Source: Zeus faber (lineage: Eukaryota; Chordata; Actinopteri; Zeiformes; Zeidae). From it: a stretch of DNA of 64,000 nucleotides. The notes below the pieces were generated by a model, which was given only the letters and a program-made list of their open reading frames with translations, did not search any database and was not told where the DNA came from. The stretch covers positions 29,381,152 to 29,445,151 of the forward strand of contig OY482854.1 of NCBI GenBank assembly GCA_960531495.1, given 5' to 3'. Positions 62,929 through 64,000 of the stretch are shown here, piece after piece (positions within the stretch are counted from its first letter, which is position 1; each line of letters starts with the position of its first letter). The translations under genes and the position numbers were made by a program.

Positions 62929-62970
62929 CTACTTCAACCTCCATGCGATGCCGAATGGAAGTTGAAGTAG
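62929..62970. repeat. Inverted repeat, 16-bp arms, 10-bp spacer
   Basis: ctacttcaacctccat (62929-62944) pairs with 62955-62970 with one mismatch. Confidence 0.9.
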
Positions 62971-63180
62971 AAGCTTATCCCATCACAGGTCCATGAAATT
63001 ACTTCTTCTGTCTTTCAGGTATTGTCATTAGCATTACGTCCATCATCCATCTCATCATCACTTTTATCCCGTTTAGACCGGCAGACAGGTCTTGAACAAG
63101 GCACTAAACCCCCCTTCAAGCTGTCTGAGCAGTGGAGTTTCATAGGAGGAGCAGCATGTTTAGAATGTAAGAGCGTAGAG

Positions 63181-63667
63181 CAGGAGTCTCAAATTCAAAT
63201 GACCCAGGGGCCACTGGACTGATTTGGGTTTTCACCTTGAACATAAAGGGAAATAAAAAGTTTTCTGCATTGGTGAATAGATAGATCGATTATATGATTA
63301 TTTACCATAAACATTAAACCTCTGTTTCAAAAATTTACATTCTGACAAAAATAAGAAATAAGGGGAAATTATTATGATAAAATGTCATGAAATAATTTAA
63401 TAATGATAATATAATATAATGAAATACATTTTAAAAACAATGTTAAAAATAGAAGACATATTAATCCTTAAAGAAAACTTTAAAGCTTTCTTCTATTTTA
63501 TTCAGTTTTATATTCTGAAAACATGAAGTAAAGTTGTATGGATTAATCAAGCAATTAAAATTGATTTAAGGCAGAGACAAAACAATATATTATAGACATG
63601 TAGCGAGCCGCAACAAATTGTGTGAGGGGCCGGATGTGGCCCCTGGGACTGTAGTTTGAAACCCTTG
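63181..63667. mobile_element. Charlie-like hAT element (non-autonomous)
   Basis: The element starts caggagtctcaaattcaaat followed by gacccaggggccactgga. It ends ggggccggatgtggcccctg and tagtttgaaacccttg. These are the typical ends of fish Charlie-like hAT MITEs. Flanks gcgtagag and gcttagtg match at 6 of 8 bases. The interior is AT-rich and non-coding. Confidence 0.85.
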
Positions 63668-63911
63668 GCTTAGTGTATAATATTTCGCTTTTTCATAGCA
63701 TGCATTTTTTACTTTTTTCTTTCATTTAACGCATTTAAAAAAATGTATTTTATTTGTTTATTCTTACTCTGATTTTGGTGTATTTCATTATTTTATTATT
63801 CTACTTTCTAAATGCATTTTGCTTGTTGCATTTATTGTTACCATTTGATGGCCTTCTTTTAATGTTAAGCACCACCAAGAGGTTATTAGTCAAGTCAAGT
63901 CTATCTGGTAA

Positions 63912-64000
63912 TATGGACAATTACAATCTGTCATACAATCTGCGGAGGGGGGTGAAGGACACTAAACGGACTTACAGAGTGACGGTGGAGCTACAGATGG
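63912..64000 (+). pseudogene. LINE ORF2 linker fragment, runs off the window
   Basis: The last codons read YNLRRGVKDTKRTYRVTVEL, matching the linker before reverse transcriptase in L2/CR1 LINEs (compare SNLRKGI and AKHNYKQRIEEH at 4660-4930). It continues beyond the window. Confidence 0.55.

Overview
This 64 kb window is vertebrate, most likely teleost, genomic DNA. It holds fish-type tRNA-derived SINEs, jockey-superfamily (L2/Rex1-like), RTE and Tx1/L1-like LINEs, Tc1 and hAT DNA transposons, Gypsy elements with a chromodomain and very long microsatellites. There are no operons, rRNA genes or CRISPR arrays. Almost all long open frames are low-complexity repeats or fragments of dead transposons.

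The one host gene I can support lies on the minus strand. A signal-peptide exon (16996-17038) and an LDL-receptor class A exon (8860-8997) join in frame across phase-1 GT/AG junctions. They read as the start of a relaxin-family peptide receptor, closest by eye to RXFP1. Intron 1 (about 8 kb) is full of retroelement tails, microsatellites and palindromes. Exon 3 onward was not found and probably lies left of the window. The 5' flank carries a 6-bp repeat and about 800 bp of polypurine/polypyrimidine DNA.

Layout: 1-590 is a 15-bp minisatellite. 650-8800 holds hAT-like and TTAA-flanked MITEs, a 3.3-kb L2-like LINE split by a SINE, LINE tails and the first of three copies of a second SINE. 8860-17040 is the receptor 5' end. 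17300-18100 is the GA tract. 18690-20990 is an L2 LINE with another LINE inserted in it. 21000-22800 is degenerate tandem repeats. 25150-27432 holds two hAT MITEs with target duplications. 28180-32260 is a Tx1/L1-like LINE followed by an RTE LINE. 34330-37670 is a decayed Gypsy element. 38200-42545 is Tc1 remnants, one split by an L2 LINE with a perfect 7-bp duplication. 43143-43965 is an RTE copy with a perfect 16-bp duplication. 44000-52400 is mostly unassigned, with a terminal-inverted-repeat element and a 34-bp minisatellite. 52400-54540 is a second Gypsy split by a SINE. 56000-57750 is long CTCTAC and ATCC arrays containing reiterated LINE tails. 57985-58243 holds two unassigned exon-like pieces. 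The remainder is MITEs, LINE ends and a charlie-like hAT element.

I found no undescribed multi-gene system. The most unusual signals are at least ten short-spacer palindromes spread over the window, three datable nested insertions, a SINE that shares its 3' tail with an L2 LINE in the same window, and an unassigned pair of in-frame exon-like pieces at 58 kb.
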